DNA of 24,758 nucleotides from Bremia lactucae (GCF_004359215.1 NC_090619.1:4639572-4664329); one strand, 5' to 3'; positions 1 to 8,145 are shown, numbered from the stretch's first letter. The notes: generated by a model from the letters alone, not told the origin. A program made the numbers and translations.

Positions 1-218
1 TGAATTCTTATCTATCTTATCTTGTAACTCTCTTTGATTACTTCTACAGCTGATTAGTCTGGGAATAAATAGACATAATGGCCTATACCTATTTATGGAT
101 AGGAATTCAGGATATTACTATATAAAGCAATATCCTCCAAATATTATCTCCCTTTTAGATAATATATTAATTAACAACCTTTAAGTGTTTATTTCATGTA
201 ACAATACACCCCGTGACA
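1..218 (+). repeat. 3' end of an LTR-like sequence (truncated by window start)
   Basis: This AT-rich stretch has no coding potential. Its right end, about 190-218, resembles the right end of the LTR-like block at 23071-23099: both read ATTT, then ATGTA, then CA, and end in CCCCGT(G/T)ACA. I infer that the window opens inside an LTR. Two adjacent small hairpins occur, with 8-bp arms at 109-116/129-136 and 9-bp arms at 141-149/157-165. The left boundary lies outside the window. Confidence 0.4.
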
Positions 219-354
219 TCATCCGTTACGCGAGGTATCTAGAAAGATACGCTCGCAATACATATTTAGTGTATCTATAGAGATGACATTTTGATTGGTA
301 AGAATAGGTATTTAAAATTTAATACGTTTAAATAAAATCAGTCTGAAAACTTTT
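219..354. other. Non-coding stretch between LTR end and repeat segment A
   Basis: I find no open frame or RNA gene here. It contains a short inverted match (gtatctagaaagatac, about 235-250) and AT-rich DNA. It lies between the apparent LTR end and a segment repeated at 7249, so it probably belongs to LTR or leader DNA of a Gypsy element. It could not be matched elsewhere in the window. Confidence 0.3.
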
Positions 355-551
355 TTCTACTTGGTAAGTGCGCACGAGGAGACGGATTACCGCTCCCGTG
401 ACGACACTTAACCAGAGTTCTTAGTGCGTTAGGTGAGGCAGCTAACGTGCCCTCCGCAACTACCTCACTGCACGCAAGAGAAGCTGGTTAAACCGCTACC
501 TCGCTGTGCTAGGGTGTGTGTCTAAGTAGAGCGTGGCCGCATTACGACGTG
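351..551 (+). repeat. Repeat segment A, copy 1 (5' LTR/leader region of Gypsy-1)
   Basis: Aligned by eye, this segment matches 7249-7438. Shared landmarks in order are ctactt, gtgcgcacgaggag, attaccgct, cgtgac, acacttaac, cactgcacgcaagaga, gtgtctaagtagagc and tggccgca. The copies differ by many substitutions and small indels, so the duplication is old. The match stops just before the candidate LTR end and primer site at 556-575. The simplest reading is that the two copies are the decayed 5' and 3' LTR portions of one element. Confidence 0.65.
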
Positions 552-555
552 CCCT

Positions 556-580
556 CCAACACTTGGTAGCACTTGTAATC
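556..580 (+). promoter_or_regulatory. Candidate LTR end and tRNA primer-binding site of Gypsy-1
   Basis: The sequence ccaaca followed by cttggtagcacttgtaatcc has the form of an LTR 3' terminus (CA) followed by a primer-binding site beginning TTGGTAGCAC. Such a site would pair with a tRNA 3' end ending in CCA. A similar block with the same order occurs at 24101-24135. It lies about 30 bp upstream of the gag frame. The priming tRNA was not identified. Confidence 0.4.
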
Positions 581-605
581 CTTCCCACGACCCGCATCTC
601 TGTGT

Positions 606-1536
606 GTGTACGTGAGGTTGAGCCTCAAAATTGATTGGGCTCATTTCCCTCACCTCTCCGAACATCATCGGGAGGCGGTAGGGGTTTCGGCGCAGGGACT
701 TGGTGAACAAGCCCTGGCCAGGCTCCTGGGTAGTCCTCTTGAGCAACATGTTGCTCTGTTGGAGCAGTTTGAGGCATTCGTGCTCGGACAGCGGAGGGCC
801 ACATCTGAGGCACAGCGCCATGCTGCGGCGGAGTCCGTCACTTGGATTCAGGATGAGCTGAAGCATGAGCAGGCTCGGAGCGAGGCTCTCAACAGGACTG
901 TTGAGATGCTCTCTGCCCGGCCGCATCAGCCGAGGCCCATTCGGATGGACCCGCCCAAGTTCGATGGAACTGCGGCGCACACGATTGTCCACTGGCTTTT
1001 AGCCATGGAACAATGCGGTGTCGCCCAGCTTATCGAGGACGTCAGCCGGATGGTGTCGTTGGCCATGTCGCATATGCGCGGTAAGGCCTCAGAGTTGGCT
1101 TACTCGGCGCTTATGACGGACAGAAAGGCCTTCCCTCCATGGGCGATAAGATTCGCACCATGTACCAGCCGCCTAACAACGAAGCGTTGCTTCAGGCGCG
1201 CTTCTTTGGAGCGCGACAGGCCAAGCGATCTCTGCAAGAGTATGTGCAAGAGATGCGCTCGCTGTCGGCGTTTATTACCGTAGGTCCGATTCCGGAGCAC
1301 ATTAAGGTGCCCACGTTTATGAATGGACTACGGCATGGCCCATCGCGACAGGCCCTTTTTAGAAAGGTGCCGTCGACGATGGAAGAGGCAATCCAAATTG
1401 CCTTAGTTGAGGAGCAATCCTACAACAGTGCCTCGGCGACAGCTTGGTATAAGCCGTCGGCCGAGAGGTCAGATGCCACTCCCATGGAGTTGGGCAATGC
1501 AACGTTGTCTGCTATAAATGTAGCAAGCGCGGCCAT
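606..1536 (+). pseudogene. gag: Gypsy-1 gag (capsid), frameshifted
   Basis: Gag would form the virus-like particle. The frame from 606 opens without ATG (GTG at 606). It runs through a Q/E/A-rich coiled-coil-like stretch at about 690-900 and then a capsid-like segment (RPIRMDPPKFDG, WLLAMEQCGV). Near 1135 the reading moves to a second frame (MYQPPNNEALLQARFF, then SLQEYVQEMRSLSAF and PIPEHIKVPTFMNGLRHG), typical of Retrotrans_gag capsids in oomycete Gypsy elements. Near 1500 it moves again into the frame carrying the zinc knuckle. At least two indels therefore break it. The true start codon appears lost or altered. No stops interrupt the individual segments, so decay is moderate here. Confidence 0.8.
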
Positions 1537-1719
1537 ATGATGGCTCGCTGCTTTGCCAGGGTTCCTTCTGGGGCGAAGACTCCCAGCATGTGGACTCCCT
1601 TCCCAAAGGGCGATGGCAAGAACCAGCGTGCGAGACGCATGAGCTCTACATCGACCAGTGAGGGTCAGGAAATGCAGGAGCGCAGTGGGGGCAGGATGTC
1701 CTACTGTCGCGGACTCTGA
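1510..1719 (+). pseudogene. Gypsy-1 nucleocapsid: CCHC zinc knuckle and basic tail
   Basis: Bases 1510-1551 encode CYKCSKRGHMMARC, a perfect CX2CX4HX4C retroviral-type zinc knuckle, the nucleic-acid-binding motif of gag nucleocapsid. The frame continues through a basic, S/T-rich tail to a stop at 1717-1719. The knuckle is not in the frame of the preceding capsid segment. A start at the ATG at 1537 would remove its first two cysteines, so it must be read as a continuation of gag. It joins the protease region at about 1742 after another frame change. Confidence 0.75.
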
Positions 1720-1741
1720 AGCCACCCCTATTTTCTGAGTT

Positions 1742-2160
1742 GTGGAACAAATGGGTAGCATAGTTCCTGAGATCTCAAAATTTCGGACCTCAACCTTGCT
1801 GGTCTATAGCGCTCACGTTCGAGGCTATGACCAGGTGATGACCCTCCTAGTGGATTCGGGTGTATCACAAAATTTTGTGAAACTCGCGGCTCTAAGAAAG
1901 AGACCGGCGATGTTTGAGTCGCTTTGTCAGGATGGCAAGCGACAGAAGGCGACCGTTCGTTTAGCGAACGGCGCGCTCGATAAGGCTGAGGGAGTTCAGG
2001 TAGAACTCGCCTTCAGCTTTAGTGATTTCGCTTGTAAAGAGAAGTTCACGGTGCTAGGTATGGAGAGTTCGTATGACCTCATCCTAAGGATGCCATAGTT
2101 GGCAAAGTACTAACCATGAGTAGACTGGCGTACACGCGCAATTGCGAACTGCACGCAGGA
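1742..2160 (+). pseudogene. Gypsy-1 aspartic protease (retropepsin-like)
   Basis: The frame from 1742 contains LLVDSGVSQNFV, the D-S-G active-site triad of a retropepsin-like protease. These normally read DTG or DSG followed by A or S; here the next residue is V. About 100 residues later YDLILRMP corresponds to the C-terminal ILGMPWL-type motif. The frame then meets TAG at 2096, TAA at 2111 and TGA at 2117 within eight codons, yet the same frame still reads LAKY, P, VDWRTRAI between the stops. So point mutations ended the frame, not an indel. The protease would have cut Gag-Pol. Confidence 0.8.
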
Positions 2161-2579
2161 CACTGGAAAGGATGTGGTCCTGCGAGAGGCGTGTGCAGCT
2201 GATGTCGTGTCGATCACAGTTGAGGGCGCGTTGATGGAATGTCAAACGTCACCAATTCCCACCCAGATCGTGGAGACTAGGGTAGTGAAATGGGCAATGA
2301 CAAGTAGTCATGTGTCCCATAGTCCTGCTCATACCCGAGAGCTTTTGACAGTAGACAGCGAGCTGACGGGAGGTCATGCGTCGCATGAACCGGCACAGTG
2401 CCTAGAGCCTGGTGCGGTTGAAGGGGTGCCTCAGCCAGGAGAGGAGCGGCACCCGCTTTCCAGACAAAGGTTGTGGTGACTCGAAGAACGAGTACCTGAC
2501 AAATAAGGACGATCAAAGGCACGTATAAACGAGCGACCATTAAATCAGTCTATGATAAAGAGGATAGGCCTTCGAATCA
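2161..2579 (+). pseudogene. Gypsy-1 protease-RT linker, degenerate
   Basis: This stretch holds a 101-codon open frame (2174-2479) with no motif I recognise. It sits where the variable linker between protease and RT is expected. I treat it as decayed pol linker, not a separate gene. The overlapping minus-strand frame at 2277-2540 looks like a shadow. Confidence 0.4.
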
Positions 2580-3785
2580 GGTGTTCGAGGCCGTCATAGA
2601 CGAAAAGGCGGATGCATCCTCAGTTGTGGTGCTCCGACAAGTCTTTAAATCTGCCAAGGAGATAGTAAATCTCCCGGAGATGTCGTGGGATCTGTTCCTT
2701 GCCGAATTAAAGGAAGGAATGATCCATGAATAGTCGCACCAGTTTCAGAAGAGAACTTGGTGGACTCTTGCTCGTCGTCGGCAATGAACGAGAGCGTCCT
2801 TGAAACGGACAAAAAACGGTTCGCTGCGCAAGGCTGGGATGCCTTGAGATACATCGTTCTTTGAGGTTCTGTAGAAACATCGCGATGTGTTCCCAGAAGA
2901 AGTGCCGAGCCGCCTACCTGCGGATAAAGGCATCGGGCACGAGATAGACATCGAACCTGGCACCAAGTAGTGGGTGACCAGGCAATGGCCGTTGCCGAAA
3001 AAACAAGTCGATTATATCGATGAGTTCTTCGACAAGCGACCCAAGGCGGGACATGTGCGTGAGAGCAAATCGCCTTACTGCAGCCTGCCCTTTTGTGTGC
3101 GTAAAGCCTCAGGTGGATGGCGCGTGGTTCATGCTTACAATGATCTGAACACAACGACCATACCAGCGCAAATGCGAATCCTGCGGAAAGATGTTTTGTT
3201 AATCTCCATGGGAAGGTCAACAATCTTTTCCGCGTTGGATTCGAAGGATGGCTACTATCAGGTACTCATGAGAGAGTCGGATGTAGCTAAAACGGCAGTA
3301 TGCATCCCAAGCGATATGCTTCGGGTTTGGCTTCTGATGGCCAAAGGTTTAAAAAAGCACCAGCGACATTCAACCGAGTGGTGGCTCACGTGATGCGTCA
3401 GCACCGTGCTACGCACCCAATTACTTTGACGATGTATTCGTGGCATAGTAGGGCCGAGGACGGGCTGAGCGCAATAGAGTCGCACAAGCGTCGTTTCTAC
3501 GCTGTGTTGCAGACCTAAAAGGACGCTTGATTGTACGTCAACTTGCAAAACTGCGTCATAGGGGTCCCTGAGATACCTGTGCTGGGTTGCATCGTAGATA
3601 CACATGGTGTACGAGCAGACGCAGACAAGGTGAAACCAGTAAAGAAATGGCCAATCCAACGGCATGTGAAGGATTTGCGCCAATTCCTAGGACTCGCTAA
3701 TTACTTGCATAAGTATAGCAGGAATTATGCGGAGCAAACTAAGCCATTATCTGATCTCCTTAAAAAAGACACCGAATGGGTTTAG
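2580..3785 (+). pseudogene. pol: Gypsy-1 reverse transcriptase
   Basis: Readable RT landmarks, in order: a linker (VVVLRQVFKSAKE), HRDVFPEEVPSRLPADKG, RQWPLPKKQVDYIDEFF, GGWRVVHAYNDLN, STIFSALDSKDGYYQ (first catalytic aspartate region), KAPATFNRVVAHVM, and SRAEDGLSAIESHK. The catalytic YFDD is encoded at 3422-3433 but lies in a different frame from its flanks, so compensating small indels surround it. The thumb/connection follows (EIPVLGCIVDTHGVRAD, LRQFLGLANYLHKYS, PLSDLLKKDTEWV). In-frame stops occur at 2872, 2968, 3516 and 3528, and a frameshift near 3350. The enzyme would copy element RNA into DNA. It is certainly inactive here. Confidence 0.9.
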
Positions 3786-4130
3786 CTAAAAGAATAAGAA
3801 GACGCGTTCACATCAGTGAAGCAGTCTCTTGTGGAGGCACCGGTCTTGGCATTGCCAGACGCGGAAAAGCCCTTTAGCATCGTCTGCGATGCAAGTAATT
3901 TTGCAATCGGCAGCGCGCTCATGCAAAAGGATGACGACGAAAGGTTTTTCTTCCGTCGCACCTGAAAGCTAAGCTCAATCGCTTTAGCTACAGCGATGGC
4001 CTATTATGGCGTCAGCTGTCACCTTGTGATCCCTTGAGAATCTATGTGCCTCATGAAACAAATTTAAGCTGATGATCCTTCAAGAGCTCCATGATGCGCC
4101 ATCTAGTAAGCATCTGGTCCGTAAGAAGAC
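3786..4130 (+). pseudogene. Gypsy-1 RNase H, 5' part only
   Basis: After the thumb, the frame reads SVKQSLVEAPVLALPDAEKPF and then IVCDASNFAIGSALMQKD. This is the first RNase H strand with its catalytic aspartate at 3888-3890. Past about 3960 the sequence decays, and the later motifs (HDKELLA, YTDHASL, LSRRMARW) that Gypsy-2 keeps are not readable. The domain normally removes RNA from the RNA:DNA hybrid. Confidence 0.75.
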
Positions 4131-4279
4131 ATTCTTATGAGTGTCAGAGTAATTTTGGTAGTGGCACCTATATAGATGAGTGGCCAACACCTAGCACCTC
4201 GAACCTATATCGCCAAAAAGCAGACTTAAAACGTGAAACCCGGTCCGAAACTATGGACTCGGGCATCCCGTGTAGTAGG
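4131..4279 (+). pseudogene. Gypsy-1 RNase H-integrase tether, unreadable
   Basis: No motif can be read in this stretch. Its position between RNase H and the integrase zinc-binding region suggests decayed tether. Short open frames here (4091-4282) show no recognisable domain. Confidence 0.3.
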
Positions 4280-4530
4280 TAAACATGATCCAGGAACAAG
4301 AGAGCTCACTCCTTGCCTGTCATCGATGTATAACATGGTGCTGAATGCACCATCTTGCTCAATCTGTTTACAAAGACGACTAGCCCCGTCCGACCCTTAT
4401 GATCGGGCGGCATATTCGCTCTTGCGAACAGTGACAGCGCATTAAGTCTACACCATCCAGCAGTGCACCACTGAAGCCGTTACCGATTCCACCTAACTGT
4501 TGGAAGTCAGTAAGTCTGGACTTCATGTTT
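4280..4530 (+). pseudogene. Gypsy-1 integrase: zinc-binding remnant and first catalytic Asp
   Basis: CSICLQRRLAPSDPYDRAAY at about 4357-4416 is the second half of the H2C2 zinc-binding motif (CxxC) and the start of the following linker. A histidine upstream (KHDPGTREL) is the only clear trace of the first half. Then PLPIPPNCWKSVSLDFMFG introduces the catalytic core. Its first aspartate (DFMFG) is the codon at 4519-4521. The reading then jumps to a motif that belongs about 90 residues later, so the core is internally deleted. Confidence 0.7.
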
Positions 4531-5180
4531 GGCATAACAAGCTCTACATGTCGACCGCAGAAAATCCCAAAAAAACGGTGGATAAACAGAACGTGCCAAT
4601 CGGGTCGTGGCGGATGTCTTGCGCACTATAGCAACTTTCAAAGAGTGGAGCAAGCAATTGCCCTTTGTGGAGCTCGCTATAAATAACAGTGTCCACGCCA
4701 GTACGGGTGGGACACCATTTATATTAACGTACTGCGCTATCCTCGGACGCCAATCTCGTTTGTGCGCAGTTTTAGTGCGGGAGGGCCCCTCAATATGCTC
4801 GGTGCGAAAGAGGGACATAGTTTTGTCAATATGACGATTACCCGCGAGGGTATCATCTCAACGACAGAAACTTGACCTAGTTGTCCTGTCACAATAGCAG
4901 TGATCAATAAAGCTACGCCTTATGACCGACCTCTCGGCGGTATCATCGACGAGTTTGATGCTACGTTACCACGTAGCGTAAAGTCCGTGACGCAATGGCA
5001 AGCGCACAGGACAAGCAAAAAGAATATGCGGATCGAAATGGTCGCAAATATAATGAACGCTTTAGAGTGGGTGGAAAAGTACTATTAAGTGCTGCTACCC
5101 TACCTAAAAATGCAATTTTTGTACTACCTGGAGGTACTACGAAGTTGTTTCCGCTAGTCATTGGGCCCTTTACGGTGGTA
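4531..5180 (+). pseudogene. Gypsy-1 integrase: end of catalytic core and C-terminal domain
   Basis: Just after the deletion point, about 4541-4560 reads YMSTAENP. Then TERANRVVADVLRTIATF carries the third catalytic residue (E of DDE), preceded by TAA at 4583-4585. Next come LPFVELAINNSVHASTGGTP, the helix following the core, and from about 4980 DKQKEYADRNGRKYNERF, VGGKVLLSAATLPKN and LPGGTTKLFPLVIGPFTVV, the GPY/F-type C-terminal domain. The middle of the core with the second aspartate is missing. Frames change near 4740 and 4980. Confidence 0.8.
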
Positions 5181-5865
5181 TAAGAGGTTGCAGACCTAGA
5201 TTATAGGCTCACGCTTACCCCGCATATAAAGACGCACCCCGAGTTTTACGTGTGTCGTCTGAAAAGGTATGTAGACCCAAATGAGGTCACGTACCCCCAT
5301 CCGTCTTAGGAGACCGATGGTGACGCCGACTGTGAGTCGAGAGTCGTTCGGGTGAGGGAGACGGAGAGGGCGAAAAGCTATCAGCCGACCGACTCCTCGG
5401 AGAGCGAGGGATATCACGCGTGTAACGCAGATCCCTCACCATTATACGCTCAGAAAGGTCCAAGCGAGTCTTCAGGCGTGCATAACCCTGACGAGCCTTC
5501 GCTCTGACAATACATAGATCCGAGGTCAGTCGCAAGACTTGACCCTCGAGATCCGCAATACGTCGTTCAGCACCGCTTAACGCCTGTGACTGAACGGACG
5601 AAGGTATTGCGGGCGTGATAAGTTGGGCAAGATCGCCACTTTTATCGGGCGCCGCCTGCACTGATGCATGCGGGTGGGAATCAACGCTATCTTGTCGGAT
5701 GGTTGCTTACTTACCGCTCCGTGAGGCGAAGGTATCAGATCCTCGTCCAATGGAAAGGATACCCGAAAAGTTTCGACTCTTGAGAGCCGATCGATACCCA
5801 ACGTATCGATGTGCTAGGCTTGGTGGCTACCTATGAAAAGGAGCATCAGCTGAGGCCTCTTCGCT
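5181..5865 (+). pseudogene. Gypsy-1 pol C-terminus with chromodomain
   Basis: After GPFTVV the same strand reads VADLDYRLTLTPHIKTHPEF and YVCRLKRYVDPNEVTYPHPS, the conserved exit of the integrase C-terminal domain. A low-complexity S/P/D-rich linker follows (about 5310-5630). At 5730-5789 the text RYQILVQWKGYPKSFDS-stop-EP is a chromodomain core; the stop at 5781-5783 stands where chromodomains have the tryptophan of SWEP. The frame ends at about 5863-5865 (RPLR, stop). Chromodomains steer integration toward heterochromatin marks. Long minus-strand frames at 5287-5661 and 5577-5801 are shadows of this linker. Confidence 0.8.
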
Positions 5866-6847
5866 AGTCACAAATGAACTAGCAGAAGCAGCGTTGTGAG
5901 AAGAAACAGGGGGTACGGTACCGCCCATGATTTCTTTCAACGCAAGCGGGCGAAATTAATTCGTTGCGACCGCTGTTTCATCACATCGGAATGCAAATGA
6001 GTGCGGCGCAAGAATACCACACCGTTTTGGTCGGGCGTTTCATCTGAACGCAACACGACCGGAATCGGGAGAATACGCTAAAGCGATTTTACCTGAGCCC
6101 CCCATGACTCAAAGACGCCATTATAATTATGCGCGTCAAGAAGAGCGCACTCTAGGAGTGACGCTCTTGACCCGATTAAATGAGGCCATTTAGATGGAGG
6201 GGGCACCAGTGATATGCCGCCCGTCACATAGCCAGGTTCAAAACGACTGGTTCGTGATACCGAACCGAGCATCGTCGGCAGAGCTTTAGGCTCAGAATCC
6301 TTTATATCAGAGCCATTACGGATAATGGTCTGAGCATAAGGCGTTGTGGTTTTACCCTTCGAAGAAGCGGATGCCCCTTTATGGGCAGTGCTCTCATTAT
6401 CGTCGCTGCGCTATACAGCGCAGACGACGAGACAGCATTCGTAAACGTTGCTGTCTCCATGTTAATGAGCCATGAGAGAAGTTTGGACGGTCATTAATGC
6501 GCCATCATTCTTCCTCATGAGCTCGTTGTCCCCATCACTACTATGAGGTGACGGCAACGGTGTCGACTCACTGTAGTTGACAATGTGCGACGGATCAACA
6601 AGTTCACTGATATAGGGGGGTGGATCTTTAAGCCCTGTTAGCGCGACAGCAGCAGTAGCTGTCGGCGTTTCGACTAAGGCATCAGACGCTGCCGGCGTGT
6701 CAACGCGGCGCGTGCGCTTAGTGCGAGACTAAGAAGGCGTCTTCGCAGACGACCCACCAACGTGGCCTCTTTTTGGGGCATCTTTGGCGCCGTGTATAGA
6801 AACTTAGGTCGCTAGAATGATTGAGTGAACTAGCGGTGCATAAAGCT
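5827..6847 (-). pseudogene. Antisense ORF between Gypsy-1 pol and 3' LTR, unrecognised product
   Basis: Read on the minus strand, one frame continues from about 6800 to about 5943 with no net indel. Landmarks: APKRGHVGGSSAKTP (basic, S-rich), TKRTRRVDTPAASDALVETP, PPPYISELVDPSHIVNYSES, then MLGSVSRTSRFEPGYVTGGI, ASLLECALLDAHNYNGVFES and WGAQVKS, RILPIPVVLRSDETPDQNGV and VFLRRTHLHSDVMKQR. Five stops interrupt it, at about 6730, 6462, 6417, 6075 and 5941. After the last, an S/A-rich tail in another frame ends at 5827, overlapping the pol end. I do not recognise the protein. Preservation of one frame over about 290 codons argues for past coding function. By analogy, antisense ORFs are known between pol and the 3' LTR in some plant Ty3/Gypsy elements. 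Confidence 0.55.
6708..6847. repeat. 140-bp direct repeat, copy 1
   Basis: Matches 7113-7252 over 140 bp with no indel and about 12 substitutions counted by eye. This copy lies at the putative 5' end of the antisense frame. It contains a TAG (minus strand, about 6730) where copy 2 has an in-frame CAA codon. Confidence 0.9.
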
Positions 6848-6900
6848 GCTCGCAGTTCCTCGCTCCGCTTTGACGAATTCAAAATCTAAATTCGTTCTTT

Positions 6901-6909
6901 AGGGGGTGG
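6901..6909 (+). promoter_or_regulatory. Polypurine-like tract before Gypsy-1 3' LTR
   Basis: The run agggggtgg lies immediately before TGTAACGGGC, the apparent first bases of the 3' LTR. This is the expected place of the polypurine tract that primes plus-strand DNA synthesis in LTR elements. A single T interrupts the purine run. Confidence 0.6.
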
Positions 6910-7112
6910 TGTAACGGGCTAAAGCTGCCCTTATGTTACACAGTCCCCGTTAAGTACACTAAGTGCTCATTAGGATATGGTCAATTACTTGAAAAAAGTA
7001 ATTGACCCACCACTCGGGTGTGGTGCACATTAGTGACCAACACTTGTGTATGTGAGCACATAAGTGATTCACTTAGAAGGGATGACGCCTAGTGTCATCC
7101 GTGATGACGGCT

Positions 7113-7252
7113 GCGCGTCCGCTTAGTGCGAGGTTGTGTGGGCGTCTTCGCAGACGACCCACCAACGTTGCCTCTTTTTGGGGCATCTTTGGCGCCGTGT
7201 ATTGAAACATAGGTCGCTAGAATGATTGAGTGAACTAGCGGTGTACAAAGCT
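7113..7252. repeat. 140-bp direct repeat, copy 2, inside the LTR
   Basis: Same length as 6708-6847 and about 91% identical by eye. It sits between LTR text ending ccgtgatgacgg and segment A beginning ctactta. On the minus strand it reads APKRGNVGGSSAKTPTQPRT, the same frame as the antisense ORF of Gypsy-1 but without the TAG of copy 1. It then runs into LTR sequence. Confidence 0.9.
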
Positions 7253-7438
7253 CCTACTTAGTTAGTGCGCACGAGGAGCCAAATTACCGCTTCCGTGACT
7301 ACACTTAACTAAAGTACTTAGTACGTCGCTAACGCACCCACCACAATATCTCACTGCACGCAAGAGAATACGGTCTAACCGCTTCGTCACTATGCTAGAG
7401 TGAGTGTCTAAGTAGAGCATGGCCGCACTGAGACGTGT
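7249..7438 (+). repeat. Repeat segment A, copy 2
   Basis: This is the counterpart of 351-551, with the same landmarks (gtgcgcacgaggag, cactgcacgcaagaga, gtgtctaagtagagc, tggccgcact). It lies inside the Gypsy-1 3' LTR and is followed by segment B, which copy 1 lacks. Confidence 0.65.
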
Positions 7439-7469
7439 TCGCCTACAGATAGGCTCTGGACCTACTAAT

Positions 7470-7790
7470 GATTTACAGTGAAGGTGCGGCGCCTCGAGTA
7501 CTTCCCGTACACGACGTGCAAAGGAAGGATTTAAGTAGCTAAGAATTCATATCTACTAAAGATAAGTTATAAAGCACTAGAATAGAGAAATGTTCAACTA
7601 TTTTAATACAAAAGTTCCTATGTAACGATTTTCTATCTACTACTGACTTTATTTATTAATAAATAATTAAATAGAGCCTACTTGTGCACCGCACAATCGT
7701 GTCTTGTAACGGACGATTGGCAGGATTGATTCAAACGTAAATCAACCAATCAATAGAGCTGATGTCTTATTGCGTCAATTTTACCAAATT
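7470..7790 (+). repeat. Repeat segment B, copy 1
   Basis: Aligns by eye with 22680-22990. Shared landmarks: cagtgaaggtg, gcctcgag/gcctcgaa, gacgtgca, gaagga/gaagat, ttaagtagctaag/ttaggtagctaag, ttcctatgtaa/ttcctacgtaa, ttctatcta, tgactttatt, tgcgcaccgc/tgtgcaccgc and caatcgtgtct. It is non-coding and AT-rich, and belongs to the downstream part of an LTR. Confidence 0.65.
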
Positions 7791-7829
7791 TAATTATATT
7801 GCAACTATTAATTCAAAATTAGAAAAAAA

Positions 7830-8135
7830 CAATTGGATGCCAATATATGTACCTCAGCTTTTTAAGAAACGTACCTCACCATGCCCCTGCAACTTTCAAC
7901 AGATGTGTGACCAATCTGTTGAGATCGGTGCGGGATTCGCTCCGAGCTACTCTATTGACATCTTCGTTCAGAGCAGAGTCATGAACGGGAAGTCGGACAT
8001 CGAAGTACATCCTACCCACTTCCGAAATATTGTTACACTTATGCGTAAGCTTAAGTTGTATGCAAGTCTCAAGAAGTGTATGTTCACTGCAAACGAAATA
8101 CCACTCCACTTGCTTGGGTGCATCGAGGGTTAACA
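7830..8135 (+). pseudogene. Gypsy-2 reverse transcriptase, palm fragment
   Basis: The + strand reads APATFNRCVTNLLRSVRD at about 7882-7935 in one frame. It then moves to another frame with FAPSYSIDIFVQSRVMNGKS and NIVTLMRKLKLYASLKKC, followed by GCIEG and a stop at 8131-8133. The catalytic YFDD is replaced by YSID at 7948-7959, so the first of the two aspartates is lost. The fingers and the first aspartate region are missing upstream. Downstream the connection region is deleted, and RNase H begins only about 12 bp after the stop. The overlapping minus-strand frame at 7876-8145 is a shadow. Confidence 0.85.
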
Positions 8136-8145
8136 CGGCGTACAA

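Larger units (their letters stand above)
556..7800 (+). mobile_element. Gypsy-1: decayed chromodomain Ty3/Gypsy retrotransposon
   Basis: The domain order gag, protease, RT, RNase H, integrase, chromodomain is that of a Ty3/Gypsy chromovirus. It is followed by an antisense frame, a purine tract at 6901-6909 and a 3' LTR from 6910. Each domain is annotated separately. The element cannot be autonomous: frames shift repeatedly, stops interrupt pol, and the central integrase core is deleted near 4531. The 5' boundary is uncertain because the 5' LTR is itself rearranged. Family identity rests on motif recognition, not on a search. Confidence 0.8.
6910..7800 (+). repeat. Gypsy-1 3' LTR, interrupted by the 140-bp repeat
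   Basis: The LTR begins TGTAACGGG at 6910, after a polypurine-like tract. Its upstream part is rich in inverted repeats: 6980-6990/6996-7006 (11-bp arms) and 7080-7086/7094-7100 (7-bp arms). At 7113-7252 it contains a copy of the internal DNA from 6708-6847. It then continues with segment A (7249-7438) and segment B (about 7470-7790). Segment B is shared with 22680-22990. The 3' end is not clean: by about 7830 the sequence has become RT of another element. Confidence 0.6.

Noticed and set aside
639..654. GCTCATTTCCC, matching the first part of the oomycete initiator motif GCTCATTYYNCAWTTT
   Set aside because: The second half (CAWTTT) does not match, and the site lies inside the gag frame, downstream of the primer site, not where an LTR transcript should start.
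2645..3223. Minus-strand 192-codon open frame
   Set aside because: It is directly antisense to well-conserved RT motifs on +, and its own translation shows no domain.
5287..5661. Minus-strand 124-codon frame with coiled-coil-like text
   Set aside because: The + strand reads continuously from the integrase C-terminus through a low-complexity linker into the chromodomain over the same bases, so the minus frame is a shadow.
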